Shown here: positions 61,870 to 64,000 of the stretch, piece after piece | How positions within the stretch are numbered: position 1 is the stretch's first letter | Layout of the letters: every line of letters begins with the position of its first letter | From: Streptomyces flavofungini | Lineage (GTDB): Bacteria; Actinomycetota; Actinomycetes; Streptomycetales; Streptomycetaceae | Length of the DNA stretch: 64,000 nucleotides | Direction: 5' to 3' | Assembly: GCF_030388665.1 (NCBI RefSeq) | Contig: NZ_CP128846.1 | Coordinates: 124,001 to 188,000 of the forward strand | Translations under genes and position numbers: made by a program | The notes under the pieces: model-generated | Told to the model about the DNA's origin: nothing | The model's database searches: none | What the model saw: only the letters and a program-made list of their open reading frames with translations

Positions 61870-63036
61870 TCACCAGTAGTTGGGCAGGTGGTAGCGGTGG
61901 GTGTTGGTGGCGTGCCACTCGTGGTTGCCCGCCACCCAGGCGGCGAGGCCCCTGGCGTAGCGCTCGACGAGCGGTGAGGTGGCCGCGAGGGCCGCGGACT
62001 CCTCCTCGAAGGCCGCCATCACCTCGTTGTGGATCTCCACGGCCTTCAGGTACGCCGCTTTGAGGCCGCAGCGTTCGTTGGCGGCGATGGCCTGCGGCAG
62101 ATTCAGGTGGGTGGGGTCGCCGGCCAGCTCCTTGGTGAAGGAGTACAGGTCGTTGACGATGGTCGTGGCGTTGCAGGCGAGCGCGGTGATCCGCTGGATC
62201 TCCGGTCGGGCGTAGACCTGTTCGGGCAGTTCGTAGCCGTCCACGGCGTCGACGATCGACAGGCAGGGGCGGAAGTTGTTGAACTGCCGCATCACCAGGT
62301 ACTCCCACACCTTGGGCACGTACCGGGTCTCGGCCCAGGCGGCCTCGCCGAGGTAGCCGAGGTGCAACCGGGCGATGTCGTGCACGAACCGGTCGCTCTG
62401 GCTGGGCGTGGCGAAGGCCGCGAAGTCCTTCATGGCCTGGTGGTACGAGCGGAGCGGCCCGTCGGCCTGGATCCCGCGGCGCCACTGCGCCTCCACCTCG
62501 GGGGCGCCGTGGAACGGGTCGATGGCCGCCTGGGCGAGGACGAGGCGGCCGCCGAGGCCGCGCGGCGTGCCGCCCCTGCCCTCCTCCGCCTCGCAGTAGC
62601 AGCTGTCGACGAGGTTCTCGGCGAGCAGCAGCTTGCCCGCGGCCGTGAGGCGCTCCACGTCGACGGCGCCCGGGTGCTGGAGCACCACGGCCCGGCCGAA
62701 CTGGAAGCCCGCGAAGTCGCCCTTCCAGGCCGCGGGGAACAGGTCGTGCTCGTGCGCCCAGGCCTCCAGCCTGCGGTCGACCTCGGCGACCTTGCCGGGT
62801 TCGGCGGGCACGGCGGGCCGGTGGTGCAGGCCGGGGATCGGGCCGCCCCTGCGGGTGGCGCGCAGCGACCCGGCGAGGTTCGGCGGGCCCGGCGGCCGCC
62901 AGGGCGGCCGGGGCGGCGGTTGCTGCGGCTGCTTCTGTTGCCGCGGTGCGGGGGTTGTCGGCCGCCCGACGGCGGGAACCGGTGGGTCCGCCGACGCGAG
63001 CTGCGGGGGTTCGACCGACTCGGGCGGTGCGCTCAC
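61870..63036 (-). CDS. tpc: 2-methylisoborneol synthase, encapsulin cargo terpene cyclase
   Basis: The 388-residue class I cyclase turns 2-methyl-GPP into 2-MIB. The first 70 residues are Pro/Gln-rich and probably disordered, as in cargo proteins of family 2B encapsulins. The second metal motif NDLYSFTKE is intact and [34 protein letters not shown] and [18 protein letters not shown] match the family. The first metal motif is [10 protein letters not shown] where the usual is DDCYCED, so two acidic residues differ. GTG 63036 overlaps the encapsulin stop (GTGA), showing coupling. Confidence 0.92.
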   Translation of the reverse strand: MSAPPESVEPPQLASADPPVPAVGRPTTPAPRQQKQPQQPPPRPPWRPPGPPNLAGSLRATRRGGPIPGLHHRPAVPAEPGKVAEVDRRLEAWAHEHDLFPAAWKGDFAGFQFGRAVVLQHPGAVDVERLTAAGKLLLAENLVDSCYCEAEEGRGGTPRGLGGRLVLAQAAIDPFHGAPEVEAQWRRGIQADGPLRSYHQAMKDFAAFATPSQSDRFVHDIARLHLGYLGEAAWAETRYVPKVWEYLVMRQFNNFRPCLSIVDAVDGYELPEQVYARPEIQRITALACNATTIVNDLYSFTKELAGDPTHLNLPQAIAANERCGLKAAYLKAVEIHNEVMAAFEEESAALAATSPLVERYARGLAAWVAGNHEWHATNTHRYHLPNYW

Positions 63037-64000
63037 TCCGTACTCCGACCGATCTGCACGTTCTCCAGGATCCCGGCGGCGTCCGGGACGAGGATGGCGA
63101 GCGAGTAGTAGGCGGTGACCAGATACCGCATGATCGCGGCCTCGTTGATGCCCATGAACCGGACGTTGAGGCTCGGCTGGTACTCCTCGGGGATGCCCGT
63201 CTGGTGCAGGCCGACGACGCCCTGGTCGGCCTCCCCGGTGCGCAGCGCGATGATGCTGGTGGTGTGCTCCTCGCTGATCGGGATCTTGCCGCAGGGGAAC
63301 AGCGGCACGCCCCGCCACGCGGGCACCTCGTGGCCGTCGACCGTGGCCGTGCCCGGCACGAGGCCACGCTTGTTGCACTGCCGGAAGAACGCCGCGATCG
63401 CCTTGGGGTGGGCCAGGAACAGCTTGGTCTTGCGGCGCATGGCGAGGAGTTCGTCGAGGTCGTCGGGGGTGGGCGGGCCGGTGTAGGTGCTGATGCGCTG
63501 GCCGTAGTCGACGCTGTGGAGCAGCCCGAACTCGCGGTTGTTGACCAGCTCCCACTCCTGGCGTTCGCGGATCTCCTCGATGGTCAGGCGCAGCTGCTGC
63601 TCGGTCTGGTCCATCGGGTTGTTGTAGAGGTCGGCGACGCGGGTGTGGATGCGCAACACCGTCTGGGTGAGTGACAGTTCGTACTCGCGCGGGGCGAGTT
63701 CGTAGTCGACGTAGCCGCCGGAGAGGGTGGGCTCCCCGACGTGTCCCGCTTGCACGGGGACTTCGGCCTCGCCCTTGCGGTTCATGGGCTTGGTCTGCCG
63801 CTGCGCGTAGGCGTCGAGGTGCGCAGCGAGGGAGGGGGAGCCCTCCACGATCTGCTGCAGGGAGTCCCAGGGCAGCACGAGGACGACGCCGGGCGTCTCG
63901 GCCCGCACCGAGCTGAGCCAGAGCGGGTCGGGCCTGCCCACGGCCTCGTCGCCCATCTGGTCGCCGTCGGTGACGACGCCGATGACCTCTTCCTCGCCGA
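63033..64000 (-). CDS. family 2B encapsulin shell protein with cyclic-nucleotide-binding domain, 5' part outside window
   Basis: The visible C-terminal 322 residues begin in the cNMP-like part ([37 protein letters not shown]) and continue through the HK97-type shell fold ([80 protein letters not shown]). Such proteins form compartments around 2-MIB synthase; EshA is a known Streptomyces relative. The start lies beyond the right edge. It overlaps the cyclase gene by 4 bp, first gene of the three seen here. Confidence 0.9.
   Translation of the reverse strand, partial: GEEEVIGVVTDGDQMGDEAVGRPDPLWLSSVRAETPGVVLVLPWDSLQQIVEGSPSLAAHLDAYAQRQTKPMNRKGEAEVPVQAGHVGEPTLSGGYVDYELAPREYELSLTQTVLRIHTRVADLYNNPMDQTEQQLRLTIEEIRERQEWELVNNREFGLLHSVDYGQRISTYTGPPTPDDLDELLAMRRKTKLFLAHPKAIAAFFRQCNKRGLVPGTATVDGHEVPAWRGVPLFPCGKIPISEEHTTSIIALRTGEADQGVVGLHQTGIPEEYQPSLNVRFMGINEAAIMRYLVTAYYSLAILVPDAAGILENVQIGRSTE

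Overview
The window is Streptomyces-type DNA: GC is very high throughout, almost all genes use G/C-ending codons, GTG and TTG starts occur, and the gene set is typical of the genus (two kinds of lanthipeptide synthetase, a 2-methylisoborneol operon with an encapsulin shell, CatR/KatG, Tat- and Sec-exported proteins). Nothing looks like a phage, plasmid, tRNA, rRNA or CRISPR array. Protein calls come from recognising motifs and whole-sequence resemblance by eye; no database search was run.

Layout. (1) 1-13.6 kb is a metabolic stretch: a broken oxidoreductase; a 2,2-dialkylglycine decarboxylase divergent from its LysR-type regulator; an amidohydrolase/TetR/NCS1-permease group; relics of narJ, narI and a TDT-family transporter; an MmpS-like lipoprotein; a winged-helix protein; a secreted lipase-like hydrolase; RidA; and a secreted beta-propeller-like protein. 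(2) 13.6-16.2 kb is a graveyard of truncated genes: MFS, PfkB, an unknown gene, folE and queE, around an intact NUDIX gene. The queE/folE remnants suggest a lost 7-deazaguanine (preQ0) locus. (3) 16.4-27.9 kb holds a two-component system and a class III lanthipeptide locus: radical SAM enzyme, LanKC-like synthetase A, two near-identical 31-residue precursor peptides, synthetase B and an MFS exporter. Synthetase A has lost the catalytic residues of both its kinase and its lyase domain; synthetase B keeps most of them. (4) 28-44.3 kb is mixed housekeeping and accessory genes (reductase/CMD pair, serine hydrolase, carbamoyltransferase, parvulin, GDPD, P450, SDR/LysR), again with relics (ABC transporter, histidine kinase tail, TolB-like piece). 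(5) 44.3-56.6 kb is one unbroken minus-strand run: LanA-type precursor, LanM, two tandem paralogous ATP-grasp ligases, a stand-alone adenylation-carrier-thioesterase protein, an NAD-dependent epimerase, a GNAT-aminotransferase fusion and a cupin. It looks like a hybrid RiPP/NRPS-like pathway with no transporter or protease of its own. (6) 56.7-60.9 kb has CatR/KatG with a clear promoter-operator, and two small secreted proteins. (7) 60.9 kb to the right edge is the 2-MIB operon (GPP methyltransferase, 2-MIB synthase, family 2B encapsulin shell), cut by the window end.

The two best candidates for something new are the paired pseudo-/active LanKC with twin precursors at 20.7-26.3 kb, and the LanM/ATP-grasp/A-T-TE/GNAT-aminotransferase run at 44.3-56.6 kb. 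A second theme is gene decay: about a dozen truncated or frameshifted genes in 64 kb, often joined at precise scars, plus three short degenerate tandem-repeat arrays sitting at gene ends.
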